Shown: positions 18,472 to 28,025, numbered from the stretch's first letter. The stretch is 64,000 bases of DNA from Thermodesulfovibrio sp. (GCA_020725335.1 DYFF01000007.1:248001-312000), one strand, 5' to 3'. The notes: generated by a model not told the origin, from the letters alone. Made by a program: numbers and translations.

Positions 18472-19977
18472 TCATTCTCTATTTTGTATTTCTGGATAGG
18501 GAATTCTCCTGTGAAAAATGCCAGTTAATACATGTTCAAATCTCTTTTTAATTTCTATTAAATCTTTGAGCGTAATCTCACATTCATCAAGCTGTCCATC
18601 AAGAAAAATATTTTTTATAATTTTATCTATAAGATTTGAGATTCTTGCAGGAGTAGGATCATCAAGAGTTCTTGCAGAGGCTTCAATAGCATCTGCAAGC
18701 ATAATTAAAGCTGCAAGCTTTGTTTGAGGTTTAGGTCCTGGATAACGATAATCCATCTCAGGTGGTGGAGATTCCTGTTCCTTGAGAGCTTTCTGATAAA
18801 AATAGGTAATCAAAGAAGTGCCATGATGTTGCTGAATAACATCCTTTATTATTTCTGGTAAATTATATTCTTCAGCAAGCTCAACGCCGTCTTTTACATG
18901 TGAAATTATAATCATACTACTTAAATGAGGATTTAGTTTTTCATGTTTACTAATACACCCTGTTTGATTTTCTACAAAATATTCAGGCATTCTAACTTTT
19001 CCGATATCATGATAATAAGAAGCTACTTTTGCTAAAAGTGGACTTACTCCTACAACCTCAGCAGCAGATTCTGCGAGACTTCCTACTATCATACTGTGAT
19101 GATATGTACCAGGTGCTTCAACAGAGAGATATTTCATTAACGGATGGTCTATATCAAGAAGTTCTATTAAACTTAAAGGAGTGGCTATTTTGAATACCTT
19201 TTCTAAAGCAGGCAAAAATAAAAAACAAAGAGAGGATACGGAAAAACCATTAATAAAAGAAAAAACCATCAAAAAATAAACTGATTCAAAGGTAACCTCC
19301 TCTGTAATAAATAAAATTGAAAGAGAGGAGATAATTGTTAATAATACAATATAAAATCCTGCAGTTATAATATCACTTCTTTTCTTTACTCTAATTAGAC
19401 TAAAAGCAGCTATTAGACAAGTAATAAAAACATAAAGGGGGAAAAGAGAAGTTTTTATCCAAATTCCTATCATTAAACTTAGTACAAGAGAAAAAATTAT
19501 GGCAGTATGAAAATCAAAAATCATTACAACGATTACTGCGCCTATTGCTAAAGGTATTCCAAAATAGTGAATTAAAGGATTTTCAATACTTAATCCCTTT
19601 GAGAAAATAAAAAATAAATGTTCAAATAACTTACCAAGCAACAAATTTAAGATTAAAAGGCTGCTAAGAAGGACTAACATCTTTTTCTTTTTTAGGTAGC
19701 TTGGTTTATATCTTTGTAAGTCTCTATAGAAAAAAATGAGAAGAATAAAAACTAAAACAGTACTTCCTAAAAAAGACAATATACCCAATTTATAATCATG
19801 TAGTAATAAAGAGATTAAAAAGGACAATAAAATAATAGGATAAAGGGCTTCATTATCTATAAACTTTTTATGTTGCTTACCATTTTTTGTCTGTTTAAAT
19901 CTTTCAATAAATTTTCTTAAATAATTTCTGTCTGTTTTTACTGGCTTAAGAGTCTGGCTGTCTTTCGTGTTTTTCAT
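18472..19977 (-). CDS. 7TM-HD family membrane phosphohydrolase, short form (PgpH/YqfF-like)
   Basis: Membrane-bound HD-domain phosphohydrolase; PgpH homologues hydrolyse cyclic di-AMP. About seven hydrophobic segments span residues 50-265, followed by the cytosolic HD domain (HHSMIVGSLAESAAEVVG, SYYHDIGKVRMP, IISHVKDG, DVIQQHHGT). At 501 aa it is about 200 residues shorter than typical family members because the large extracytoplasmic 7TMR-HDED region between the first and second membrane segments is missing: only one short segment precedes the membrane core. It overlaps phoH by 32 nt and precedes ybeY. Confidence 0.85.
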   Translation of the reverse strand: MKNTKDSQTLKPVKTDRNYLRKFIERFKQTKNGKQHKKFIDNEALYPIILLSFLISLLLHDYKLGILSFLGSTVLVFILLIFFYRDLQRYKPSYLKKKKMLVLLSSLLILNLLLGKLFEHLFFIFSKGLSIENPLIHYFGIPLAIGAVIVVMIFDFHTAIIFSLVLSLMIGIWIKTSLFPLYVFITCLIAAFSLIRVKKRSDIITAGFYIVLLTIISSLSILFITEEVTFESVYFLMVFSFINGFSVSSLCFLFLPALEKVFKIATPLSLIELLDIDHPLMKYLSVEAPGTYHHSMIVGSLAESAAEVVGVSPLLAKVASYYHDIGKVRMPEYFVENQTGCISKHEKLNPHLSSMIIISHVKDGVELAEEYNLPEIIKDVIQQHHGTSLITYFYQKALKEQESPPPEMDYRYPGPKPQTKLAALIMLADAIEASARTLDDPTPARISNLIDKIIKNIFLDGQLDECEITLKDLIEIKKRFEHVLTGIFHRRIPYPEIQNRE

Positions 19978-20908
19978 AAGCTCTTATAATCTCCTGAACA
20001 AGTCTATGCCTCACCACATCTTTTTCAGTAAAATACACTATTTTTATTCCCTCAATGTCCTTAAGTATTTTCAAAGCTTCAACCAAACCTGAAGTTTTTT
20101 GAGGTGGAAGGTCAATTTGAGTTATATCTCCAGTTATGACTGTTTTTGAGCCAAATCCGAGTCTTGTTAGATACATTTTCATCTGTTCGGTTGTTGTGTT
20201 CTGTGCTTCATCAAGAATTATAAAAGCGTCATTGAGCGTTCTTCCTCTCATAAATGCAAGGGGAGCAATCTCAATAGCTCCTTTTTCAATTAGTTTAGAG
20301 GCTCTATCAAGATCAAGCATGTCATAGAGAGCATCATAAAGGGGTCTTAGATATGGACTAACTTTTTCCTCTATAGCACCTGGAAGGAATCCTAATTTTT
20401 CTCCTGCTTCAACAGCTGGCCTAACAAGAACAATTCTCGACACTATTCGACTAAGTAAAAAATGTATTGCCATTGCCATAGCAAGATAAGTCTTACCTGT
20501 TCCAGCAGGACCGATTCCAAAAACAATATCATATTTTAACATTGCTTCCATATAAAGTTTTTGGGTTTCTGTTTTTGGTATTATGACTCTTTTCTTTGAA
20601 GGTATCGGGATACCACCTTTAAAAAGTCCTAATATTGAAACAGGTTTGCCTTCTTTAAGAGACTTGAGGGAATGCATTACATCTTCTGGTTTAACTATGT
20701 ATCCTTCTTTATTAACGACTCTTATTTCTTCTATTATTTTCTCTGCTTCTTCAATATCCCTCTCCTCTTCTCCTTGAATAATTAGTTTATTCCCTCTAAT
20801 ACTCAAAGTGACATTTAATACTTCTTCTATGAGTTTGAATATTTTATCCAAACTACCATGAATAAAAGGATATTCTTTTTCCTCATTAAGTTCTATGATA
20901 CGTGCTAT
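19946..20908 (-). CDS. phoH: PhoH-like ATPase, apparent AUA start
   Basis: PhoH-family ATPase linked to RNA metabolism. Walker A is GPAGTGKTYLAMA and Walker B FIILDEAQN, with the family motif GDITQIDLP. The ORF track begins at a TTG (20851) with no ribosome-binding site. Upstream in frame, AGGAGG followed 6 nt later by ATA at 20908 adds 19 codons reading as normal PhoH N-terminus (ARIIELNEEKEYPFIHGS) and gives 320 aa, the usual family length. An in-frame TAA precedes this, and no ATG or GTG lies between. The ATA overlaps the TAG stop of the SPOR gene as ATAG. I therefore annotate AUA as the start. Confidence 0.85.
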   Translation of the reverse strand: MARIIELNEEKEYPFIHGSLDKIFKLIEEVLNVTLSIRGNKLIIQGEEERDIEEAEKIIEEIRVVNKEGYIVKPEDVMHSLKSLKEGKPVSILGLFKGGIPIPSKKRVIIPKTETQKLYMEAMLKYDIVFGIGPAGTGKTYLAMAMAIHFLLSRIVSRIVLVRPAVEAGEKLGFLPGAIEEKVSPYLRPLYDALYDMLDLDRASKLIEKGAIEIAPLAFMRGRTLNDAFIILDEAQNTTTEQMKMYLTRLGFGSKTVITGDITQIDLPPQKTSGLVEALKILKDIEGIKIVYFTEKDVVRHRLVQEIIRAYEKHERQPDS

Positions 20909-21570
20909 GGTTTTCCTCCTTTAGATGTTTCTTTTATTTTTAGTATAAAGTTTTCAAATCCCTTAAACTTTAATTCCTCTGATATTTTTTTTGCCTGAGA
21001 AAACTTTGAATATTTACCTATTCTTACTTTGTAAACGTCTTCTTTTGATAAGGTAACCTTATAACCAACCTGTTTAACTTTATCCATTAAAGCCTTTGCA
21101 TTTGAAATTTCAGAAAAAGCACCAACCTGGATTGTATAATAACTATGGGTTAAAGTTTTAGTTGGTTTTTTATGTTTTTTCGTCGGTAAACTTTCTTCCT
21201 TTTTTGCTACTTCCTCAATTTTTTGTGGAGACTCTTTCACCTGAGCTTGTTTGGTTTCTTCTTTTTTTGCTATTTGTATCTCTGTCTCTTTAACTTTTTT
21301 CTCTTCAATCTGAGATTGAGGAGTCTGCTCTTTTTTAGTTTCATTTTCATGAGTTTGTAATTCCTGTTTTTTTGCCATTGCAGTTTCTACTGTAGATGGC
21401 AACACTGTTTTATCTAATTCTTCGGCTTTTTGAATTTTAACCTCTTTAACAGGAGCTGTGATGTAACCAATAGAAAAACCTAATAAAATTCCAATTACAG
21501 AGAGTCCTGCTAAAATTAGAAAAAACATTTTTTTGCTCATAACTATTAATTCTTCTCCTTTTTGTTTCAT
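20905..21570 (-). CDS. SPOR-domain membrane protein
   Basis: Single-pass inner-membrane protein of 221 aa. A membrane segment (KKMFFLILAGLSVIGILLGFSIGYI) is followed by a long Lys/Glu/Gln-rich periplasmic linker and a C-terminal SPOR domain (about 145-215; YYTIQVGAFSEISNAKALMDKV), which binds denuded septal peptidoglycan. Its ATG overlaps the queA stop by 4 nt; a second ATG at codon 11 directly before SKKMFF is an alternative. Its 3' end contains the ribosome-binding site of phoH and its stop overlaps the proposed phoH AUA start. Confidence 0.85.
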   Translation of the reverse strand: MKQKGEELIVMSKKMFFLILAGLSVIGILLGFSIGYITAPVKEVKIQKAEELDKTVLPSTVETAMAKKQELQTHENETKKEQTPQSQIEEKKVKETEIQIAKKEETKQAQVKESPQKIEEVAKKEESLPTKKHKKPTKTLTHSYYTIQVGAFSEISNAKALMDKVKQVGYKVTLSKEDVYKVRIGKYSKFSQAKKISEELKFKGFENFILKIKETSKGGKP

Positions 21571-22604
21571 ATGATTAACATAGCATCCCCATAAGAAAAA
21601 AATCTATATTTTTCCTTTATGGCTGAATCATAAGCTTTTTTTACTTTATCTTTATCACAAAAGGCATAAACAAGGGCAAGGGGTGTGGATTTAGGAAGAT
21701 GAAAATTTGTAACTAAAGCATCAACTATTTTAAATTCATATCCTGGATAGATGAATATATCAGTAGAACCTCTGATTGTTTTATCATCAGAGCCTAAGTC
21801 TCTAAAAACACCTGAGGCATATCCCTCAAGCGCCCTTGTAGTTGTTGTTCCTATAGCAAAAATTCTCTTTCCTATTTTTTTTATATTACTAATTTCATCA
21901 ATAATTTCTTTTTTTATCTGAAAATATTCGGAATCCATTTTATGTTTTTCTAATTCTATATCTTTAATCATTTTAAAAGTTCCAACACCTACATGAAGTG
22001 TAATCTCTCTTAATAAAACACCTTTTTGAACAATCTCTTGCAGAAGTCTTTCAGTAAAGTGTAATCCTGCAGTAGGCGCAGCTATTGAACCATTTTGCTG
22101 GGCGTATACTGTCTGATAATCCTCTCTATCTTCATGAACAGGCTTTCTTCTAATATAAGGAGGTAAAGGCATAAAACCCTTATCATTTATAAATTTTTTT
22201 ACTAATTGAGAATCCATATTTGGAAATATAATTTCCTTATCATGTGCATTTTCCCTTATATAGAGTTCTGTTTCATCAATAAAAACTTTACCATAATAAC
22301 TTCCCTTTGTCATTATTTCCCATACAGAATTATTATTTTCTTTCGGCTTTTCTTTTATGAGAAGTATTTCTATTTTGCCTCCAGTTGGCTTTCTTCCTAT
22401 AAGTCTTGCAGGAATAACTTTTGTGTTATTAACTATCAACATATCACCACTATTCAGATAATCAACTATTTCCCGAAATATTCTGTGTTCAATTAATCCA
22501 TTATTTTTATGTAAGACAAGCAGTCTTGCTTGATCTCTTTCTTTAAGAGGTTCTTGAGCTACTAATTCAGCTGGTAAAGTATATTCAAGTTCAGTTATTT
22601 TCAT
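21567..22604 (-). CDS. queA: S-adenosylmethionine:tRNA ribosyltransferase-isomerase
   Basis: Transfers and isomerises the ribosyl moiety of SAM to preQ1-modified tRNA, making epoxyqueuosine. Conserved family segments include LPAELVAQEPLKERDQARLLV, NNTKVIPARLIG, SIAAPTAGLHFTERLL, HVGVGTFKMIK, AIGTTTTRALE and TNFHLPKSTPL. The 345-aa length is normal. In the same operon as queH, which performs the next step. It overlaps spoIID by 14 nt upstream and the SPOR gene by 4 nt downstream. Confidence 0.97.
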   Translation of the reverse strand: MKITELEYTLPAELVAQEPLKERDQARLLVLHKNNGLIEHRIFREIVDYLNSGDMLIVNNTKVIPARLIGRKPTGGKIEILLIKEKPKENNNSVWEIMTKGSYYGKVFIDETELYIRENAHDKEIIFPNMDSQLVKKFINDKGFMPLPPYIRRKPVHEDREDYQTVYAQQNGSIAAPTAGLHFTERLLQEIVQKGVLLREITLHVGVGTFKMIKDIELEKHKMDSEYFQIKKEIIDEISNIKKIGKRIFAIGTTTTRALEGYASGVFRDLGSDDKTIRGSTDIFIYPGYEFKIVDALVTNFHLPKSTPLALVYAFCDKDKVKKAYDSAIKEKYRFFSYGDAMLII

Positions 22605-23583
22605 TTATTTTAGATAATACAGTTCCTGGATAAAAATGTTGAAGAATATCTTTATAATTTCTACCTTCTTGAGCCATCTGAAAAGCACACCACTGACACA
22701 TTCCAACTCCGTGACCGTATCCTCTTCCTTCAAAAATAACTCCATCATTTTCAACTCTCATATTTGTAATCATCGTACTTGGGAGAACAGTCCATTTAAG
22801 AAGCCTTCTTAATTCATTTGCCTTTATTATCCTTGAATTTTTACCATTAGTAAATTTCAATTCTTTTATTCTTCCTGTATTTGTATAACTTATAATTTCT
22901 ACATCTTTTATCTTATCTATTTGTAACACCTTTTCGAGTAAATCAAAAGCAACTTTTCTCTCCCATATATTATAAGGAGATGGTGTGAACGGAACCTCTA
23001 CTGATTGTAAATAGGGATATTCTCTACCAAAAACTTCCTTTGGGTCCTCTGTTTTTTCCACACTACAAGCATGATAATAAGCCATAATCGGCTCTCTATT
23101 AAATGTTAAGATTTCTCCCTTAGTTTCCTTAACTGCTTTATCAACCTCTTCTGATGCTACATCTCCTTTATACACCTGATGAAAAACAGAAGATGTTACA
23201 TCATAAAAATTCCTTGTTCTATTTCTTAAAATATGAGCTACTGCATAGGTGCGAGCTAAAACAGCTTGAGCTTTAAGTGCTTCAATAGGCCAATTAATTC
23301 CTACCTCAGATGCCACTACCCCTTTTACGTAATCCTCAAGCTCAACAACGTTTATGAGAAAATATCCATCTGAACCTTTCCATAATTCTATTGCCCCTTT
23401 ATATGTTGATCCACTTAGAATTACCTTTGCAGATACCTTTTTAATTTTTTCAAGTTCATTACTTGAAGGTCTTGTGTCTCCTAACAGAACTCTTATATAA
23501 GAATTCTCAATCCTATCCTGCGCGTAAGATTGATATATAGAAGTTAAAATAATAAAAGATATTAATAATACTCTATATAACAT
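22591..23583 (-). CDS. SpoIID/LytB-domain secreted protein
   Basis: The 330-aa product has a signal peptide (LYRVLLISFIILTSIYQSYA) and a SpoIID domain: the catalytic-type motif LKAQAVLARTYA, YHACS, and the C-terminal GRGYGHGVGMCQWCAFQMAQEG. SpoIID of spore formers is a lytic transglycosylase acting on denuded glycan strands. In non-sporulating Gram-negative bacteria the homologues are presumed cell-wall enzymes of the periplasm. Located next to the SPOR-domain gene (also recognising denuded glycan), which supports a shared septal peptidoglycan role. Confidence 0.88.
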   Translation of the reverse strand: MLYRVLLISFIILTSIYQSYAQDRIENSYIRVLLGDTRPSSNELEKIKKVSAKVILSGSTYKGAIELWKGSDGYFLINVVELEDYVKGVVASEVGINWPIEALKAQAVLARTYAVAHILRNRTRNFYDVTSSVFHQVYKGDVASEEVDKAVKETKGEILTFNREPIMAYYHACSVEKTEDPKEVFGREYPYLQSVEVPFTPSPYNIWERKVAFDLLEKVLQIDKIKDVEIISYTNTGRIKELKFTNGKNSRIIKANELRRLLKWTVLPSTMITNMRVENDGVIFEGRGYGHGVGMCQWCAFQMAQEGRNYKDILQHFYPGTVLSKINENN

Positions 23584-23798
23584 TATCTTTTACTCATTAA
23601 ATAAAAAATCAAACTTATTATAATACTCAACAAAATTGAAGTACCGAGGGGAAAATAAAAAACAAAATTCCTTCTCTCAACAACTATATCACCTGGAAGT
23701 TTACCAATAAGAGGAATTTTACCTATAAATGTTAATATAAGTCCGATAATAACAACTATAAGCCCAAATATAATAAGAAATTTTCCTATTTCATTCAT
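23583..23798 (-). CDS. DUF2905 small membrane protein
   Basis: A 71-aa protein with two membrane segments separated by the family signature loop IGKIPLIGKLPGDIVVERRNF, characteristic of DUF2905. Function unknown. It overlaps queH by 8 nt at its start and abuts spoIID (1-nt overlap) at its end, so it is part of the same translationally packed operon. Confidence 0.85.
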   Translation of the reverse strand: MNEIGKFLIIFGLIVVIIGLILTFIGKIPLIGKLPGDIVVERRNFVFYFPLGTSILLSIIISLIFYLMSKR

Positions 23799-24336
23799 AA
23801 TTTATTTCCTTTAAATATCTCTCTGCCTCTGAATAAATACAACCACAGTATCTTTGTTTATATAGTTCTAAAGCCTTACCTATAGTCATCGTTTTATTAA
23901 AACCTTTTCTAAAATCTTCTTCTACAAACTTAATGTTATATTTTCCCGCTAATTCATTGCCTATTTTTATTATATTATCAAAATTCTGATAGGGGCTTAC
24001 TAATAAAGTTGTTGTAAAATAGGAAATTCCTAAGTCTTTTGCCCTTTTAGCAGTATTTTCAAGCCTTAATCTATAACAAATTGGACATCTTTCTTTTTCT
24101 TTTCCTGCAACAGATTGAATAAATTTATAAAATTCTCTGTAATATTCATCATAAATTACTTTTAGTTTCCATAGTTGTTGAAGTTTTTTTAAAGAATCTA
24201 ATCTTAATTTATACTCTGTATAAGGATGAATATTAGGATTATACCAATATAATGTGATATCAAAACCTTTGTCTTTTAATGCCTCTAATGGATATATAGC
24301 ACAATTACTACAGCATGTATGTAACAATATATTCAT
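23791..24336 (-). CDS. queH: Epoxyqueuosine reductase QueH
   Basis: Reduces epoxyqueuosine to queuosine in tRNA; the non-cobalamin alternative to QueG. The 181-aa DUF208/QueH protein has the N-terminal adjacent cysteines LLHTCCSNC and the C-terminal pair RYCGCIYS plus CPICYRLRLE, which bind Fe-S clusters. The family motif YWYNPNIHPYTEY is present. It stands 2 nt after ruvB and overlaps the DUF2905 gene; queA, for the preceding reaction, is two genes downstream. Confidence 0.94.
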   Translation of the reverse strand: MNILLHTCCSNCAIYPLEALKDKGFDITLYWYNPNIHPYTEYKLRLDSLKKLQQLWKLKVIYDEYYREFYKFIQSVAGKEKERCPICYRLRLENTAKRAKDLGISYFTTTLLVSPYQNFDNIIKIGNELAGKYNIKFVEEDFRKGFNKTMTIGKALELYKQRYCGCIYSEAERYLKEINYE

Positions 24337-24337
24337 A

Positions 24338-25315
24338 TCAAAAAAGCCTTTCAGGTAGATTTCTTTTCAGTACTTCATAAGCAAGACGAGTAGCCACCCT
24401 ACCCCGTGATGTTCTCTCAATAAATCCTTCCTGCATAAGATAGGGTTCATAAACATCTTCAATTGTATCTTTATCTTCCCTTAATGAAGCAGCAATAGAC
24501 TCTATACCTGCCGGCCCTCCGTTGAACTTATCTATTATAGTAATAAGAATTTTCCTATCCATATCATCAAGTCCATAATCATCAACATCCATAGCAATTA
24601 ATGCTTCGTTAGCTATTTTTATTTCTATAGTTTCTTTTTTGTTAACTTGAGCAAAATCTCTAATCCTTTTTAACAATCTGTTAGCTATTCTCGGAGTTCC
24701 TCTTGACCTTCTTGCAATCTCCATAGCTGCTTCTTCAGTAATAGATATACCTAATATGTTTGATGACCTTATTACAATGTCCTTAAGTTCCTCAGGAGCA
24801 TAAAACTCTAATCTAAATACAACGCCGAATCTATCCCTTAGAGGTGAAGTAATTAATCCTGTGCGTGTTGTTGCTCCTATAAGTGTAAATCTCGGCAAAC
24901 TTATTTTAATAGAGCGAGCGGAAGGACCTTGCCCAACAATAATGTCAAGAGTAAAATCCTCCATGGCTGGATATAAAATCTCTTCTACCATTCTTGGGAG
25001 TCTATGAATTTCGTCAATAAATAAAATATCTCTGTCAGATAAATTTGTAAGAATTGCTGCTACATCCCCTGCTCTCTCAAGTACAGGTCCTGAAGTGCTC
25101 TTTATATTAACTCCCAATTCATTTGCTATAACAGTTGCGAGAGTAGTTTTACCAAGTCCAGGTGGTCCACAAAATAGAACATGATCAAGAGGTTCTCCTC
25201 TCAAATTTGCTGCTTTAATGAAAACTTCAATATTCTCTTTAATTTTCTTTTGTCCAATAAAATCTTTTAGAGTTCTTGGTCGAAGAGTTATATCTAATAA
25301 TTCATTATTCTGCAT
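24338..25315 (-). CDS. ruvB: Holliday junction branch migration helicase RuvB
   Basis: AAA+ motor that drives Holliday junction migration with RuvA. Walker [12 protein letters not shown], Walker [11 protein letters not shown], sensor [10 protein letters not shown] and arginine-finger region SPLRDRFG, plus the C-terminal winged helix ([17 protein letters not shown]). The 325-aa length is normal. It overlaps ruvA by 11 nt. No ruvC is in the window. Confidence 0.97.
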   Translation of the reverse strand: MQNNELLDITLRPRTLKDFIGQKKIKENIEVFIKAANLRGEPLDHVLFCGPPGLGKTTLATVIANELGVNIKSTSGPVLERAGDVAAILTNLSDRDILFIDEIHRLPRMVEEILYPAMEDFTLDIIVGQGPSARSIKISLPRFTLIGATTRTGLITSPLRDRFGVVFRLEFYAPEELKDIVIRSSNILGISITEEAAMEIARRSRGTPRIANRLLKRIRDFAQVNKKETIEIKIANEALIAMDVDDYGLDDMDRKILITIIDKFNGGPAGIESIAASLREDKDTIEDVYEPYLMQEGFIERTSRGRVATRLAYEVLKRNLPERLF

Positions 25316-25877
25316 ATCTGCCTACTAAAATATTAAGACACTCTTTTATAATAGAAGCCTCGTTTTTATCTTTACTGTATACTTTGTCCAGAACTTCCTT
25401 GGCATCTGTTTTCTTGTATCCGAGATTTACAAGAGCTATGAGAATATCATCATATATCCTGTCATACTCATATTTTAAAGAAGGCAAAACTCCTTTTAAT
25501 TCCAGAAGAATTCTTTGTGCGGTTTTTTTACCGATGCCTGGGACTCTACTTAATAATTTAAGGTCTTCCTTCTCAATTATATTTTGTAGCGTAGTTAAAT
25601 CATAGGTAGAAATAATGTTCATCGCTGTTATTGGCCCAATTCCTGATATTTTTATTAACTGATCGAATAATTCTTTTTCATAGGGCTCCAGAAAACCGTA
25701 AATCTCTATAGATTCTTCTTTTAAAGCAACACTTGTATAGATTTGAATTTCCTGACCCTCTTTAATAAACTGAGATACTTTTAAAGGAATTTTAACTCCA
25801 AAACCTATTGAACCAACCTGAATTATCAGCTTATCTGGTTTCAGAGAAACAATCTTGCCTATCAAAAATTCAAACAT
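25305..25877 (-). CDS. ruvA: Holliday junction DNA-binding protein RuvA
   Basis: Tetrameric Holliday-junction binder that recruits RuvB. OB-fold N-terminus ([31 protein letters not shown]), tandem helix-hairpin-helix motifs ([36 protein letters not shown]) and a short C-terminal RuvB-binding domain. The 190-aa length is normal. Appears to be the first gene of the long operon ending at ybeY; TAAAAT lies 12 nt before the ATG and no Shine-Dalgarno sequence is evident. Confidence 0.96.
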   Translation of the reverse strand: MFEFLIGKIVSLKPDKLIIQVGSIGFGVKIPLKVSQFIKEGQEIQIYTSVALKEESIEIYGFLEPYEKELFDQLIKISGIGPITAMNIISTYDLTTLQNIIEKEDLKLLSRVPGIGKKTAQRILLELKGVLPSLKYEYDRIYDDILIALVNLGYKKTDAKEVLDKVYSKDKNEASIIKECLNILVGRYAE

Positions 25878-25902
25878 TTTTTATAATTTATTTTAACACA
25901 AG

Positions 25903-26919
25903 CTAAAATCTCAAAATACTTCTACTGACATTTCTCACATTTTCAACTCCAGTAAGAAGCATTGCCTGTTTTAACTCATTCTTTATATTGTCAAAATATA
26001 TTTTTAAGCCCTCTCTACCTCCTCCGAAAATAGCTATAACTATGGGTCTTCCAATTAAAACAGCATCTGCACCTAAAGCTAAGAGCTTGAGAACATCCAC
26101 CCCGGTTCTTACTCCGCCGTCAGCTATAATTTTTATCTTACCTTTAAGCTTATCTGCTATCTCAGGCAACACTTCTGCAACTCCAGGCGTATGATCAAGA
26201 ATTCTTCCTCCATGATTTGAAACTACAATAGCTGAAACTCCAATATCATAAGCAATTTCAGCTTCTCTTAAGGTCATAATACCCTTTAGAATAAATGGAA
26301 GTTTTGTAGATTTAACAATTTCTTCTATTTCTTTTGGAGATTTAGGACTAACTGGCTGCCCTTTTAATGCCATAGTAATTAAACCAGCTCCGTCAATATC
26401 CATACCTACGGCAATTGCACTTGCCTCTTCAGCAAGCTTTATTCTTTTAATTATCTCTTCCTGCGCCCTTGGTTTTATAATTGGAATACCCTTACCATTG
26501 TTCCTTTTTATTGTCTCAATGCCACTCCCATACATTAATGGGTCAGCTCCGTCACCAGTCCATCCTATTGTTCCTGCCATTAGGGAACCTGCTATTACCT
26601 CATTACAATAAACATCTTCAGTTATTGCTCCTCCCATATTATATGTTGTTCCTGTTATAGGAGCAGCCATTACAGGCAGTGACAGTTTTTCACCGAAAAG
26701 TTCTAAAGATGTATCGGAATTTCTAACTTCATGTATTGTTGAAAGATTGAGTTTATACTTACCCAGAGCTTCAAGATTTGCTTTAAATGATGCGCCTGTC
26801 CCAACACCTCCCATACCTGGAACTTCTCCAGCGCATGCAACGCCGTTACAAATGGGGCATACTCTGCAGTATGGCTTTAATTTATCTCGAGCAATTTTTC
26901 TTACTTCTTGCCAATTCAT
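25903..26919 (-). CDS. FMN-dependent alpha-hydroxyacid oxidase-like protein
   Basis: TIM-barrel flavoprotein of the alpha-hydroxyacid dehydrogenase/lactate oxidase family, 338 aa. FMN-binding and active-site signatures are AVGMDIDGAGL, FILKGIMTLREAE, VSNHGGRILDHTPG and ADGGVRTGVDVLKLLALGADAVLIGRP. The N-terminus has extra cysteines (YCRVCPICNGVACAGE) typical of an anaerobe subgroup, possibly a metal or Fe-S site. I place the start at the ATG at 26919, since GGAGGGG lies 6 nt before it, whereas the track start is inside that ribosome-binding site. Substrate unknown. Confidence 0.82.
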   Translation of the reverse strand: MNWQEVRKIARDKLKPYCRVCPICNGVACAGEVPGMGGVGTGASFKANLEALGKYKLNLSTIHEVRNSDTSLELFGEKLSLPVMAAPITGTTYNMGGAITEDVYCNEVIAGSLMAGTIGWTGDGADPLMYGSGIETIKRNNGKGIPIIKPRAQEEIIKRIKLAEEASAIAVGMDIDGAGLITMALKGQPVSPKSPKEIEEIVKSTKLPFILKGIMTLREAEIAYDIGVSAIVVSNHGGRILDHTPGVAEVLPEIADKLKGKIKIIADGGVRTGVDVLKLLALGADAVLIGRPIVIAIFGGGREGLKIYFDNIKNELKQAMLLTGVENVRNVSRSILRF

Positions 26920-26969
26920 ACATTTCCCCTCCATTTAAATTTTCTAAATATGATATTATAAAACAAATC

Positions 26970-27042
26970 GGGGCTGTAGCTCAGCTGGGAGAGCGCCAGA
27001 ATCGCACTCTGGAGGTCGGGGGTTCGACTCCCCTCAGCTCCA
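26970..27042 (+). tRNA. tRNA-Ala (anticodon CGC)
   Basis: A 73-nt cloverleaf with acceptor stem GGGGCTG/CAGCTCC including the G3-U70 alanine identity pair. The anticodon loop ATCGCAC gives anticodon CGC, reading GCG codons. CCA is not encoded. A TATTAT box at 26954-26959 lies about 10 nt upstream. Confidence 0.97.
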
Positions 27043-27119
27043 TAAAATAAAATTAAACTTCAATTTATAGAAAGTCTATAGTATTAAAAATTATAATTCT
27101 TAATAATTCTTAAACTTTA

Positions 27120-28025
27120 TTAAAAAGCGTATACAAATTTAAACCAAAATTTATCTCCTTCTGGTCTATTTTTAACTTCCATTTCTTTCTGATATTTTAA
27201 TGTAAAACTCGTATTTTTATATTCGTATTTAATCTGAGGTCCGATTGCAAAAGCTTGCCCTTTATTGCCATCAGGCTCTACTTTAAGTCCATTATCTTTA
27301 TCACTTGTAATTTGTTTATAGAAATAGCCACCTAATCCAAAAGTCCAATTGTCAATTTTTTTACCAACTGTATAATCAAAATGAAATTCTTGACCAGACA
27401 AATAATCAGTATCTGTATTTTTAGTGTTAAAATCATACATAAATTTAAAGGATATATCAAATCCGTTATCACTTATATACGAAAAAGCAAATATTGGTTC
27501 AAATGTCCAGTAATTTCTACCTGTATTAGCAAGCCTATTTTTATCATAATCACCTGTAGGAATATAAATATCAAGTCCTGTTGCAAAATGCCAATTTTTT
27601 GAATGCCAAGAAAGTATAAATGGGTCTATAATTATGTCGCCAAGACCTGTCTTGCTTTTGCTTCCAATAGGTAATGAAACATCTACGTTTAATACAGGTA
27701 TAAATACATGCATTGCCCAGTTTCCATCAAATATCTTCGTATTTGTAACATGAAGAAATCTAAAAACATTAGCAGTTACCTTCAACTCAAAATCTTTTAT
27801 CGAAGATTTACCATTTTTATCCATAAATTTATCAGCGCTATAATAAGTTAAATAATTTAGGAAATAAGTTCCAGGAGGGGGAACTGCTCCAGCCATAAAA
27901 TCTTCAGCTCCATTAGGATAAGCTCCACCGCCGCCTTCTGTTGCCAAAGTATTTTCATTTAAAACTAAAAAAAATAATAAAATAAAAAAAATAAACCTAA
28001 CTTTTTTAATACTTGTTTTTCCCAT
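27120..28025 (-). CDS. Outer-membrane transporter-like beta-barrel (SphA / phenol MetA-degradation family)
   Basis: About 301 aa. A signal peptide (VRFIFFILLFFLVLNENTLA) precedes the family hallmark GGGGAYPNGAEDFMAG followed by PPPGTYFLNYLTYY, found in the SphA/Phenol_MetA_deg-like outer-membrane proteins. The rest is alternating beta strands with an aromatic C-terminus (FWFKFVYAF), as expected for barrel insertion. Cargo unknown. The track begins one codon earlier; AGGAGG is spaced 7 nt from the second ATG at 28025, which I prefer. Confidence 0.8.
   Translation of the reverse strand: MGKTSIKKVRFIFFILLFFLVLNENTLATEGGGGAYPNGAEDFMAGAVPPPGTYFLNYLTYYSADKFMDKNGKSSIKDFELKVTANVFRFLHVTNTKIFDGNWAMHVFIPVLNVDVSLPIGSKSKTGLGDIIIDPFILSWHSKNWHFATGLDIYIPTGDYDKNRLANTGRNYWTFEPIFAFSYISDNGFDISFKFMYDFNTKNTDTDYLSGQEFHFDYTVGKKIDNWTFGLGGYFYKQITSDKDNGLKVEPDGNKGQAFAIGPQIKYEYKNTSFTLKYQKEMEVKNRPEGDKFWFKFVYAF

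Noticed and set aside
27043-27119. Small hairpin TATAGA/TCTATA after tRNA-Ala(CGC)
   Set aside because: Six AT-rich base pairs in an AT-rich region without a U-tract; expected by chance.
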